The position numbers and the translations under genes were made by a program. Under the pieces are notes generated by a model. It was not told the DNA's origin. It saw nothing but the letters and a program-made list of their open reading frames with translations, and searched no databases. A stretch of DNA of 39,702 nucleotides, from positions 1 through 39,702 of IMG/VR virus record IMGVR_UViG_3300042261_002392, one strand, 5' to 3'. Positions within the stretch are counted from its first letter, which is position 1. Each line of letters starts with the position of its first letter. This document shows positions 22,098-29,261 of this stretch, one piece after another. This DNA comes from a virus.

Positions 22098-22421
22098 ATG
22101 GCAAAGTACATCATCAACTACTCACGCACTGGCCTGGCATGCCCCGACTACTGGTTCGATAACGACGACTACTGGTTCCAGTCCCATATCGTGGCCTTCG
22201 ACGGTGACCCTATCCACGTCTCTACTCAGAACGCTATCGACCGCATCCGCCTCGCCATCACCCGTGGCGAAATCGCAGCGGCTGACGTGGAAATCCAGTT
22301 CGAAGGCCAATCACTCACCCTGAGCAAAACCGGACGCATCTACCCCTGGCCCAACGGCTTCTGCGATACCAACAGCCGGCTGTCCGAAGAAATCCTACGG
22401 TCCGTCTTCAACATCCTATAG
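22098..22421 (+). CDS. Hypothetical protein
   Basis: A 107-residue protein, after TAAGGAG. Starts KYIINYSRTGLACPDYWFDN, later strands DVEIQFEGQSLTLSKTG. Its AIDRIRLAI helix resembles the HAADRIRKLL end of the preceding product only loosely. No family recognised. Confidence 0.55.
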   Translation: MAKYIINYSRTGLACPDYWFDNDDYWFQSHIVAFDGDPIHVSTQNAIDRIRLAITRGEIAAADVEIQFEGQSLTLSKTGRIYPWPNGFCDTNSRLSEEILRSVFNIL

Positions 22422-22431
22422 GGAGAACCAC

Positions 22432-22638
22432 ATGCAATACCCTTCTATCATCTTCTTCAACCACTCTTCTCCACAAGCAGACTACCTGCGTGGATGGGAC
22501 CATGCCATGCGCACTCCAGGCTCACCGCCAGCCAGCCCTTCTACCTACTGCCAGCATGGCTACGCCGACTGCATGGCCCGCAAAACTCTGCCCGCCTGGG
22601 TCACCAATGAAGAAGCTGCCGTACCTGCCACCCTGTAA
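22432..22638 (+). CDS. Small hypothetical protein
   Basis: Sixty-eight residues; DYLRGWDHAMRTPGSPPASP and CQHGYADCMARK. Pro/Ser-rich centre, two Cys and His that could bind a metal. Ribosome site GGGAGAA. Function unknown. Confidence 0.5.
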   Translation: MQYPSIIFFNHSSPQADYLRGWDHAMRTPGSPPASPSTYCQHGYADCMARKTLPAWVTNEEAAVPATL

Positions 22639-22649
22639 AGGAGCTAACC

Positions 22650-23105
22650 ATGCCTGCTATTGAACTCCGCTTCCACAAGACCGGCACTCCCCACATCTGG
22701 AATGCGCTCACCCCCATCACCCAGGATGCTGCTTACGAGTATAATGCCTACAACATCGCTATCAACTTCTTCCTTCACAATGACCCCCTGACTTCCGGTG
22801 TGGATGAGATACGATGGAACTGGAAAGACAGCTTCCAGGGTCACTACGTCAGCCGCCATAATGCCAACAGTTCTCTCATCGCCACGGACATGGACCAGAA
22901 GTTCAGGGTTCATCACTCCAATACCATCCTGAATGTGGCCGAGTACCTGCTGTTTCGTGCGCCCACCTGCACTGCCTGGGAAGTCAAAGACATGATTGCC
23001 AGCATCACTGGTGGTAGGGTCCAGGTGGAGCTATGGCGAGCCAAGAAAGCCCTGGGTAAGCATTACATCCAAATGGGTGACGGTATCTTTCGCAAGAAGG
23101 AGTAG
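22650..23105 (+). CDS. Hypothetical protein, possibly DNA-binding
   Basis: A 151-residue protein after AAGGAG. The C-terminal part TAWEVKDMIASITGGRVQVE and LWRAKKALGKHYIQMGDGIF is basic and could be a winged-helix-like unit; the N-terminal part (ELRFHKTGTPHIWNALTP) is unassigned. No family recognised with confidence. Confidence 0.5.
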   Translation: MPAIELRFHKTGTPHIWNALTPITQDAAYEYNAYNIAINFFLHNDPLTSGVDEIRWNWKDSFQGHYVSRHNANSSLIATDMDQKFRVHHSNTILNVAEYLLFRAPTCTAWEVKDMIASITGGRVQVELWRAKKALGKHYIQMGDGIFRKKE

Positions 23106-23118
23106 CCAGGGAGCAAGT

Positions 23119-23349
23119 ATGCGCAACCCATACCGCAAGAACGCCGGCTTCAAAGGTGGAAAGTTCAATCCCACTACTCAAGATTGGGTTACCATCTACT
23201 CCGCTGAAGCACAGTTGCTGGACCCGGCTGGCGGCAAGTACGTCGTGGTCTGCGAGAAGCACGGCACCCTGTGCAACTTCAAGTCATTAAAGGCTGCTCG
23301 TGAACACCTGGACGTTGTGGACTTTTGCGAAGAATGCTGCGGGAAGTGA
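23119..23349 (+). CDS. Small zinc-binding protein
   Basis: Seventy-six residues: basic start (RNPYRKNAGFKGGKFN), then KYVVVCEKHGTLCNFKSLKA and FCEECCGK. The CEKHG...C...CEECC cysteine/histidine set is a zinc ribbon of a kind I have seen in phage and bacterial small proteins of unknown function. Ribosome site AGGGAG. Confidence 0.55.
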   Translation: MRNPYRKNAGFKGGKFNPTTQDWVTIYSAEAQLLDPAGGKYVVVCEKHGTLCNFKSLKAAREHLDVVDFCEECCGK

Positions 23350-23351
23350 GA

Positions 23352-23567
23352 ATGAATATCCACTGCATCATTGGACGTTGGTCCTTCTACTTGCACGCCG
23401 GGGATGTCTATCGTGTCGCCACTGATAACGCCGGCCCTATCGACTTGAACACTGGCATGCCCAGTAACGTCAGATGGGAATGCACTGAGCATGCATGGCC
23501 CCAGTGCCAACAGCAGTACCAGGCTATCTTGTCGCATAACACCTGCTCAACCCATGACAACGCCTGA
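23352..23567 (+). CDS. Small hypothetical protein
   Basis: Seventy-one residues; NIHCIIGRWSFYLHAGDVYR, WECTEHAWPQCQQQ. Starts right behind the zinc protein stop. Several Cys/His could bind metal. Function unknown. Confidence 0.48.
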   Translation: MNIHCIIGRWSFYLHAGDVYRVATDNAGPIDLNTGMPSNVRWECTEHAWPQCQQQYQAILSHNTCSTHDNA

Positions 23568-23654
23568 TTTTATTTAGAGTAAACACCCTAACCGCCAGGG
23601 GCAGTAGGCTCATATTAATAGAGTAAGCTAAACCCACACACAAAGGAGAACACC

Positions 23655-23828
23655 ATGAAAGCAATCTTCGCTATCATCGCTGCTGTCTTTCAGCTTTTCA
23701 TTGCTATCATCGGCCTGTGCCTGAGCCTGTTGGTTTGCGTCCTGGGATTGGCTGCTGCTGCTCTCGCAGCCGTGGTCATCGGCGTCATCGGCTTTGCCAT
23801 CTATGCACTGATTATAGTCTTGCTATAA
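23655..23828 (+). CDS. Small, wholly hydrophobic membrane protein
   Basis: Fifty-seven residues, nearly all hydrophobic with two membrane spans (AIIAAVFQLFIAIIGLCLSL; AAVVIGVIGFAIYALIIVLL) and a single Lys at position 2. AAAGGAG precedes ATG 23655. A second lysis protein, a membrane-stress peptide or a superinfection-exclusion protein are all possible. The end of the gene carries the next promoter's -35. Confidence 0.55.
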   Translation: MKAIFAIIAAVFQLFIAIIGLCLSLLVCVLGLAAAALAAVVIGVIGFAIYALIIVLL

Positions 23829-23848
23829 TCGAACATCTGTGCTATACT
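23820..23848 (+). promoter_or_regulatory. Promoter, TATGC-type family
   Basis: TTGCTA (23820-23825), 17-bp spacer ending TGTGC, -10 TATACT (23843-23848). The predicted start of transcription falls into the palindrome at 23855-23870. Confidence 0.68.
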
Positions 23849-23854
23849 TATACT

Positions 23855-23870
23855 TGTCTATTTGTAGACA
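23855..23870. repeat. 16-bp palindromic site, copy 3, at a transcription start
   Basis: TGTCTA-tttg-TAGACA, a perfect 6-bp-arm inverted repeat beginning 7 bases after the -10 box. This is where a repressor would block polymerase; the best case that this site family is an operator. Confidence 0.55.
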
Positions 23871-23884
23871 TAACCGCAAGGTTT

Positions 23885-24001
23885 ATGACAGAACCTGCGA
23901 AACGCACGATAGCTACAGGGAAAATATTATTGTGTTTCACATGCACTTGGTGTGACATAGAACATTATTGCTGTATAACCATGGTATCCATACAAATATA
24001 A
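23885..24001 (+). CDS. Possible Cys-rich micro-protein
   Basis: Thirty-eight residues; KILLCFTCTWCDIEHYCC has five Cys and one His in 18 positions. AAGG sits before the ATG at short spacing. It lies in the leader downstream of the 23820 promoter. Could be a real metal-binding peptide or chance. Confidence 0.35.
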   Translation: MTEPAKRTIATGKILLCFTCTWCDIEHYCCITMVSIQI

Positions 24002-24059
24002 TCACCTGGCTCCAGTTGCGGGGCCTGCACAACATCTAAGCAAGTCAAGAGAGGAACAA

Positions 24060-24230
24060 ATGAGTATAGCTGTATACGCCACTGATGGAGGATATCTTGC
24101 GTCATACAAGTTCAATGGCACTCCATTGGTAGGGGACGTTTTATTGGTCAATGACACTCTCGTCTGCATAGAGAGCAGACGCTGGACTCAGGATGGGGAC
24201 CTGGAGGTAGTGGTAGCAGTTCTGGAATAA
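24060..24230 (+). CDS. Small beta-rich hypothetical protein
   Basis: Fifty-six residues: SIAVYATDGGYLASYKFNG, LVGDVLLVNDTLVCIESRRW. Ribosome site AGAGG. A small barrel-like strand pattern; no family recognised. Followed by a terminator. Confidence 0.5.
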   Translation: MSIAVYATDGGYLASYKFNGTPLVGDVLLVNDTLVCIESRRWTQDGDLEVVVAVLE

Positions 24231-24251
24231 ACGAAAGTAGCCCTAAGAAGG

Positions 24252-24280
24252 AAGGGCGCAATAAGCCCTTTTCTTTTATT
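24252..24280 (+). terminator. Intrinsic terminator
   Basis: AAGGGC (24252-24257), 7-base loop, GCCCTT (24265-24270) then TTCTTTTATT. Ends the unit containing the 24060 gene. Confidence 0.7.
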
Positions 24281-24297
24281 CATCGCTATGCTGTATT
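24269..24297 (+). promoter_or_regulatory. Promoter, TATGC-type family (weak)
   Basis: -35 TTTTCT (24269-24274), spacer of 17 ending TATGC, -10 TGTATT (24292-24297), then TATAG. The -35 overlaps the terminator's T-run. Confidence 0.5.
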
Positions 24298-24336
24298 TAT
24301 AGTCACACTTTATGAGCATAAGAAAGGATGAGCGCA

Positions 24337-24615
24337 ATGCCAGCACTAAGCACTACCGCAACAACTGAACCCGTGAGCCACATGCTCGACATCTTTGCCT
24401 TCCACATCCGACACCTGGCTTACGCCAAGCCGGGCGAGAGCTTCGGCCTTAGCTTTTGGGGCAACGTGTATATAGATGTTCACGTGGACAACTGCGGGCT
24501 TTTCTTCTTCCGTGAGCAGGGGAAGCCTGCCCGCTGTGTCGGCAACAGTTATGGCGCCAGCAAGGCTTACGCTGACCTGTGCGCCCAAGCCTTCGATGCT
24601 AAGGAGAACAACTAA
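24337..24615 (+). CDS. Small hypothetical protein
   Basis: Ninety-two residues. LDIFAFHIRHLAYAKPGESF, VYIDVHVDNCGLFFFREQG. ATG 24337 is placed 9 bases after AAAGG and is preferred to ATG 24328, which directly touches that site. The stop shares a base with the next ATG (TAATG). No family recognised. Confidence 0.55.
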   Translation: MPALSTTATTEPVSHMLDIFAFHIRHLAYAKPGESFGLSFWGNVYIDVHVDNCGLFFFREQGKPARCVGNSYGASKAYADLCAQAFDAKENN

Positions 24616-25139
24616 TGGAGCGCACTATCGCAGCTACATCACTCTCTGTGAGCGAAACCACCAGGCGGCGCCTGGGCTTCCTGGCCCTGGATGCGCTCTT
24701 CCTGGTCATCATTGGGGCTGTGACTGTGTGGACCAAGCAGCTTCCCACCATCGACCTGCGGCTGCTGCCCTTCTTCGCCCTGGCCACCTTCCGGTTGGCC
24801 CGAACCCTGAGCTTCAATGAGATTGCGGAACCCCTGCGTGCCCCCTTCACAGAAGTGATGGCTGACAGTTGTGGGGCCGGTTCTGACGTTCACCCCCGGG
24901 GAGGCGGCATCCAGTACGTTATCGGTTCGCTGCTCGCCTGCCCTATCTGCACCGGCACGTGGTCAGCCCTGGCTCTGTTCACTGCCTACACCGTATACGC
25001 CCCGTTCGGCAAGACCCTGGTATACGTGCTGGCATTCGCCGGTGCAAGCGAAGTTCTGCACTGGGCGGGATGTTTGTTGGAGTGGGGTGGCCGAGCCGCC
25101 CGTGTGTACAGCGGTAAGACTGCACCCGATAAGGAGTAA
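24615..25139 (+). CDS. DUF1360-like membrane protein
   Basis: A 174-residue membrane protein: spans about 20-40 (GFLALDALFLVIIGAVTVW), then TFRLARTLSFNEIAEPLRAP, then IGSLLACPICTGTWSALALF and a last span (TLVYVLAFAGASEVLHWAG). The FRLAR-L-xxEIxxPLRxP and L-x-CP-CTGxW signatures are those of DUF1360, an integral membrane family of unknown function. Translationally coupled to the gene before it. Confidence 0.65.
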   Translation: MERTIAATSLSVSETTRRRLGFLALDALFLVIIGAVTVWTKQLPTIDLRLLPFFALATFRLARTLSFNEIAEPLRAPFTEVMADSCGAGSDVHPRGGGIQYVIGSLLACPICTGTWSALALFTAYTVYAPFGKTLVYVLAFAGASEVLHWAGCLLEWGGRAARVYSGKTAPDKE

Positions 25140-25143
25140 GAGA

Positions 25144-25644
25144 ATGCAACGACCCAACTTTCCGTACTTGCTGGCATACAAACCAGTACTGATTGACAAC
25201 AAGACCCGCAAGATGTACCCCGAGTCAAACCCTGATTGGGAATGGCCCATGATGCGCACGGTTACCGTAGCCTGTGAAGTCAACCCCAAACACCTCCCCG
25301 CAGTCAAAGACTGCACCTGCGGCGTCTACCTTTCCACCGATGTCGAAGCAGTAAAGCAGTTCCTCGAACAGCCGGTCATGTCCGTGTATGGCCGGGGCCT
25401 GTTCATCGGCATCTTCCAGGTCCTGGGTAACGTTGTACAGGAAGGTGTTCTCCTTCGAGCGCAGTCAGCTTTCTTCTGGGGACTGGTCAAGCCGTCCAAC
25501 ATGGAGCAGTCGAAGTGGTTGCAGTTGGGCGCCTTGATTATCCAAGACAATCAAGATGCTGACCCTGCTATGTACACCCACATATCACTCGCCCAGGATA
25601 TTGTGGAAGAGTCATGGGACAACTACGACATCAAGCATAAATAA
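25144..25644 (+). CDS. Hypothetical protein
   Basis: A 166-residue protein. Contains CTCGVYLSTDVEAVKQFLEQ and YGRGLFIGIFQVLGNVVQEG. Start follows AAGGAGTAAGAG shared with the previous stop. No family recognised. Confidence 0.55.
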   Translation: MQRPNFPYLLAYKPVLIDNKTRKMYPESNPDWEWPMMRTVTVACEVNPKHLPAVKDCTCGVYLSTDVEAVKQFLEQPVMSVYGRGLFIGIFQVLGNVVQEGVLLRAQSAFFWGLVKPSNMEQSKWLQLGALIIQDNQDADPAMYTHISLAQDIVEESWDNYDIKHK

Positions 25645-25656
25645 GGAGTAGTAACA

Positions 25657-25818
25657 ATGTCAGATATCAAAGCACCCGCTCAGCCATACCGTGGCCCTTG
25701 CGAAGAACCCATAAAAGTTGAACCCGTGGTCATGCCTGCGGAGGCTCCAGTCCCCGTGGTCATCCCGGCCCCCGTTCCTGTCCCTGCTCACCCACTGAAG
25801 GCAGGCTGGAGTGGATGA
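25657..25818 (+). CDS. Small Pro/Val-rich protein
   Basis: Fifty-three residues; repeats of Pro and Val/Ala (PVPVVIPAPVPVPA) suggest an extended linker or a protein-docking peptide. AAGGAG precedes ATG 25657. Overlaps the GTG start of the next gene by 8 bp. Confidence 0.5.
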   Translation: MSDIKAPAQPYRGPCEEPIKVEPVVMPAEAPVPVVIPAPVPVPAHPLKAGWSG

Positions 25819-26044
25819 GACAGAGAATAAGAGCGATGACGAACTCGAAGGCGTATTCGTCTACGATGGGGAAGCCACCTTCTATATCGACATAGCTCAG
25901 ATTGTTGGGTCTGCTCTCCAGGTCATGCGCCAGCAGAATCCCGATTACCAGAATGCGGCTTACGATGTCTACGTTGACATGGAAGAGAACACCCTGTTGA
26001 TGTCCATAAAGTTTGAACCAAAGGTGCTGCCGTTGGCAGGATAG
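25811..26044 (+). CDS. Small acidic protein, GTG start
   Basis: Seventy-seven residues: DETENKSDDELEGVFVYDGE, YDVYVDMEENTLLMSIKF. Acidic, could be a DNA mimic, but there is no motif to support that. GTG 25811 lies after the Pro-rich gene's last codons. Confidence 0.48.
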   Translation: MDETENKSDDELEGVFVYDGEATFYIDIAQIVGSALQVMRQQNPDYQNAAYDVYVDMEENTLLMSIKFEPKVLPLAG

Positions 26045-26047
26045 CCA

Positions 26048-26386
26048 ATGTACCGGCTTTATATGCAGTTGCCTTTCGGAGTGACCATCCTTCACAGGAG
26101 TGAGTTCGGTTCTTACGCTGACGCTGATGCCTTTAGAAACACCCTGCCCACAGGCTTCCAGATAACGGACGGAAACATAGAAGGGATAAAGGTACCCATG
26201 AAAACAGAAGAGATAATGGCCTACGAGAAGCTGCGCCTGGATGAGATAACGTACGGCACTATGGTGTTCGTGCAGGCTGCTAATCAGCGGGGGGAAGTCA
26301 TCGGCGTAAATGGCAGGCAGTACTTGGTGCGAATGGAAGACGGCTGTATCAAGTTCTGCAAAGCGGCGGAAGTGACAAAGGTGTAG
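26048..26386 (+). CDS. Hypothetical protein
   Basis: A 112-residue protein. Second half GTMVFVQAANQRGEVIGVNG, YLVRMEDGCIKFCKAAEVT reads like a small beta barrel; the first half is alpha/beta. No family recognised. Precedes the ParB-like gene by 5 bases, so probably co-transcribed with it. Confidence 0.52.
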   Translation: MYRLYMQLPFGVTILHRSEFGSYADADAFRNTLPTGFQITDGNIEGIKVPMKTEEIMAYEKLRLDEITYGTMVFVQAANQRGEVIGVNGRQYLVRMEDGCIKFCKAAEVTKV

Positions 26387-26391
26387 TAGCA

Positions 26392-27189
26392 ATGGACGTA
26401 AAAGTTATCGACCTGGAAAAGCTGCTTGAGCGGCGGAACATCCGCACCGTGGCTGATGATGAAGTCAAAGCCCTGGCTGAGTCCATGAAGCAGACGGGGC
26501 AGGAGGTCGAAATCCGGGTCTACCCTGCCGGCAATGGCTCATACTTCGTGAAGTCCGGGCACCGCCGAGTGGCTGCCGCCAAGCTGATTGGATGGACCAC
26601 CCTCCGGGCTGTGGTTGATATGCCGCCCCAGGATGAAGTTGCCCTGGTTATCAGCCAGTTCAATGAGAACAGCCAGCGCAAAGACCTGTCCTACATGGAT
26701 AAAGCCCGGGTGTATGAACATCTGAAGGAACTGGGGATGAGCAACCGGGAAATCGCAAGGACCGTAGGCGAGACTGACCAGGGAGTTAGCATGGCCTTGA
26801 AGCTGGTGCGGGCTGACCCAAAAATCCAGAAGGCCGTGGAAGAAGGACGGGTATCTCCATCCGCTATTGAACCTCTGCTTGCCAGGCCCCTGGATGTCCA
26901 GGCTCGACTGGCGGATGCGGCCATTCAGGCTAAGACTGTACGCAGGGTAGCCGCTCTCATCGCCGCTGATGTGGAAGACGAAGAAATGGTCGTTGCTGCC
27001 TGGAGCGATGAAGAAGAAGCTGACCCCCTGGAGCAGGTCGCCGCCCAGGAACTCGAAGAAGCCCTGGCCCATCTGCGCCAGGCTGCCCTGACGCCCATCA
27101 CTGACCAGAGCTTGCGACGCAGCTCACGCCCTACCGTTGCGCAACTGGTGGAAGTGGCGCACAACATCAAGCAATACCTGGAGGAGTGA
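26392..27189 (+). CDS. ParB/Spo0J-like DNA-binding protein
   Basis: A 265-residue protein. N-terminal ParB-type nucleotide-binding region with KSGHRRVAAAKLIGW (box II-like, normally GERRxxAA), then ENSQRKDLSYMDKARVYEHL and the HTH LGMSNREIARTVGETDQGVS (about 118-137), followed by acidic helices. Could segregate a plasmid-like prophage or act as a CTP-dependent clamp/regulator. No ParA is seen in the window, so a regulatory or methylation-linked role is as likely. TGATG overlap with the next gene. Confidence 0.8.
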   Translation: MDVKVIDLEKLLERRNIRTVADDEVKALAESMKQTGQEVEIRVYPAGNGSYFVKSGHRRVAAAKLIGWTTLRAVVDMPPQDEVALVISQFNENSQRKDLSYMDKARVYEHLKELGMSNREIARTVGETDQGVSMALKLVRADPKIQKAVEEGRVSPSAIEPLLARPLDVQARLADAAIQAKTVRRVAALIAADVEDEEMVVAAWSDEEEADPLEQVAAQELEEALAHLRQAALTPITDQSLRRSSRPTVAQLVEVAHNIKQYLEE

Positions 27190-27362
27190 TGTTAGACCAA
27201 CTGCTTTACGGGGTGCCTATTCTATTAGGCGCCCTTCTTATTTGCTCTGCCATACTCAACATACCTGAAGCCAGCCTGAAAACGAACAGCGTCATGCTGA
27301 TAATCGGGATGGCCATCGTGGTTGTATCTGTCCTTCAATGGAATTGTGGGAGGACGAAATGA
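27189..27362 (+). CDS. Small two-helix membrane protein
   Basis: Fifty-seven residues: first span LLYGVPILLGALLICSAIL, second span SVMLIIGMAIVVVSVLQW, basic end CGRTK. Coupled to its neighbours by overlaps at both ends. Function unknown; third tiny membrane protein of the window. Confidence 0.55.
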   Translation: MLDQLLYGVPILLGALLICSAILNIPEASLKTNSVMLIIGMAIVVVSVLQWNCGRTK

Positions 27363-27982
27363 CTACCATCTACCTGAAAGAAGGGGTGGAGCTTCCTGCC
27401 CGGGATAGGACTGACCACTACGCCACCCCACGTAATCTGATAACAGCCACCCTGGAAGCCGTCCCTGCACACCACAGGTTCACTTCTGCTCTGGACATCG
27501 GAGCCGGGGACGGCAGATGGGGACAGGAGGTTTTACAGCAGTTCCCGAAAGTGAATATCATGGCCGGCGTTGAGATTACGGACCAGCCAAAACCAGAAGG
27601 CTTTACCCTATGGTGTCCACATGTGGACTTCCTGACATGGGAACCTCCCTGCATGTTCAACCTGATTGTTTCCAACCCGCCCTACTACATCGCTGAGGAA
27701 ATCATCCGCAAAGCCTGGACCCTGCTGGAGCCAGGGGGAGAGATGATAATGCTGCTGCGGCTGGCTTTCCAGGCTTCCATCGCTCGTTACAAGGGGCTGT
27801 GGAAAGAACTGTACCCGATTGAAATTATGGTTTGCAGTCGCCGCCCATCCTTCTATGGGGGTGGGACAAATGGCACAGACTACGGGGTATTCGTCTGGCA
27901 CAAGCAGTCAAATGGAACCCCGTTAGGGCATCCCCTATCCTGGCGCACCCGCCTGCTGAATTACGAGAAAGACCTGGAATGA
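27359..27982 (+). CDS. DNA N6-adenine-type methyltransferase
   Basis: A 207-residue SAM-dependent enzyme: DHYATPRNLI (a YxTP start often seen in phage adenine methyltransferases), SALDIGAGDGRWGQEVL (motif I) and LIVSNPPYYIAEEII with NPPY (motif IV), then LLEPGGEMIMLLRL. NPPY marks amino-group methylation, probably adenine N6. No partner nuclease is beside it, so it is likely an orphan protective enzyme. ATGA overlaps on both sides; the sequence TGTCCACATGTGGACT lies inside it at 27614. Confidence 0.78.
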   Translation: MTTIYLKEGVELPARDRTDHYATPRNLITATLEAVPAHHRFTSALDIGAGDGRWGQEVLQQFPKVNIMAGVEITDQPKPEGFTLWCPHVDFLTWEPPCMFNLIVSNPPYYIAEEIIRKAWTLLEPGGEMIMLLRLAFQASIARYKGLWKELYPIEIMVCSRRPSFYGGGTNGTDYGVFVWHKQSNGTPLGHPLSWRTRLLNYEKDLE

Positions 27983-28392
27983 ACGTATTCCAGGCAACGT
28001 TTAGCTGTAAGCCAGAGGATGTGAAGCTGACACACAGCGACTTTATCACAGAGTTCGGGGAGGATTTGTGGAAGCAGAAAATCTTCCCCTTTGTGTCCCG
28101 GCGCACTGCCTACATCTGGTTCGCCCCGGCCAGCGTCTACCAATACTGGTGGATAGACAGGCTCGCTGAGAACATGGCAAACAGACTGAACGAGACATAC
28201 AATCCGCCCCCGGAGTTCCTGGCTGTTGACCTGGAAGACCTGCCCCTGGCAGCCTGTGCTTCCTGCGGCGCTGAGATAACCAGCAAGACCCAGGAAGACG
28301 GGAACCGGTGGGGGTACACTGAGCCAATCTGCTATCCCTGCTACGGTGAGAAGAGCCTGGAAGACAGCAGGAAGCGGCAGCCAAAACCCTAG
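27979..28392 (+). CDS. Hypothetical protein with C-terminal zinc ribbon
   Basis: A 137-residue protein. Helical and aromatic first part (YIWFAPASVYQYWWIDRLAE), then CASCGAEITSK...CYPCYGEK, a CxxC/CxxC zinc ribbon, and a basic tail. Start in an ATGA overlap with the methyltransferase. Function unknown. Confidence 0.55.
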   Translation: MNVFQATFSCKPEDVKLTHSDFITEFGEDLWKQKIFPFVSRRTAYIWFAPASVYQYWWIDRLAENMANRLNETYNPPPEFLAVDLEDLPLAACASCGAEITSKTQEDGNRWGYTEPICYPCYGEKSLEDSRKRQPKP

Positions 28393-28418
28393 TCATAAAT
28401 AAGTTTTTATGCTATAAT
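28390..28418 (+). promoter_or_regulatory. Promoter, TATGC-type family
   Basis: Weak -35 TAGTCA (28390-28395), 17-bp spacer ending TTTATGC, perfect -10 TATAAT (28413-28418). Reads into the gene at 28448. Confidence 0.65.
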
Positions 28419-28447
28419 AATAACACACAACGGAGAGGAGCGCATCA

Positions 28448-29029
28448 ATGAGCAACAGTGTACCGTCGGTACTCATGTGCGTAGGACGGAAGTTCTACAA
28501 GCTGCATGAAGCAGTAGAAGAGTACAAAGAGCAGGGCGTTTCCAAACGTGTTTCCAACACAGCCATCCCCGAAGGGCTGGTTCCCTGGCGCTCGAAAATC
28601 TTCGTGGCCCACCCGGACGCAATCGTCAAGGTAACGGCTGAAGGGAAAACTCTGGCTGACCTTGCGTATACTCTGTTAGAGAACGGCTGCCTGTCGGAAG
28701 ATGACTGGGACAGCCTGGTCGAAATGGCCAACCCCTATTGGACAGGCAAAGAACTGCACTCTGAAGACTTCGTCCCCGTCTCTATGCTGGTCATTGCCAT
28801 TGCGCTTTCCAAGATGCCAGAACACGAGCAAGATGCACTGAAGCAGGAACTGGGGCTGGAGTTCTGCATGGGCATCTTCGGGTTCGCCTATTTGTCGGGC
28901 ATTGAGTATGTGGCCAAGCCCGGAGAGACAGACCTGCCAGCCAACATGAAGCACCTGAAGGGGTACGTCCAGCCCGTGGAAGTTTTCTACACTACCAACA
29001 CCGACGAAGGAGAAGACAGTGATGAGTAA
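28448..29029 (+). CDS. Hypothetical protein
   Basis: A 193-residue protein; starts SVPSVLMCVGRKFYKLHEAV and ends in an acidic tail (NTDEGEDSDE). GLEFCMGIFGFAYLSGIEYV is a hydrophobic helix. No family recognised. First gene of the unit that leads to the polymerase. Confidence 0.55.
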   Translation: MSNSVPSVLMCVGRKFYKLHEAVEEYKEQGVSKRVSNTAIPEGLVPWRSKIFVAHPDAIVKVTAEGKTLADLAYTLLENGCLSEDDWDSLVEMANPYWTGKELHSEDFVPVSMLVIAIALSKMPEHEQDALKQELGLEFCMGIFGFAYLSGIEYVAKPGETDLPANMKHLKGYVQPVEVFYTTNTDEGEDSDE

Positions 29030-29222
29030 AATCGGTGACATGCTCGACCCGATTGTCGCAGGCGGCACGAAGCGCACGGCATCCCAGTTGATTGAAGACC
29101 TGGCAAACGACGTTCTGGCCCAGGTAGACCGCATCAGCCAGGAGAAAGTGGTCCCCCGGCACGAAGTCAAGAGCGCACTGAGCCGCATCAAGTACGCAGT
29201 AGAAACCGCCCTTCGGCGTTGA
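29022..29222 (+). CDS. Small helical protein
   Basis: Sixty-six residues; TASQLIEDLANDVLAQVDRI, SALSRIKYAVETALRR. Start ATG 29022 lies 9 bases after AAGGAG; a GTG at 29019 is the alternative. The stop codon region also forms the -35 of the next promoter. Function unknown. Confidence 0.52.
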   Translation: MSKIGDMLDPIVAGGTKRTASQLIEDLANDVLAQVDRISQEKVVPRHEVKSALSRIKYAVETALRR

Positions 29223-29247
29223 CAATCGTCCCTTTTTAGGCTATAAG
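29219..29247 (+). promoter_or_regulatory. Promoter
   Basis: Perfect -35 TTGACA (29219-29224), 17-bp spacer ending AGGC, -10 TATAAG (29242-29247). Reads into the gene at 29262 with an unusually short leader. Confidence 0.75.
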
Positions 29248-29261
29248 AACAGGAGCGCAAA

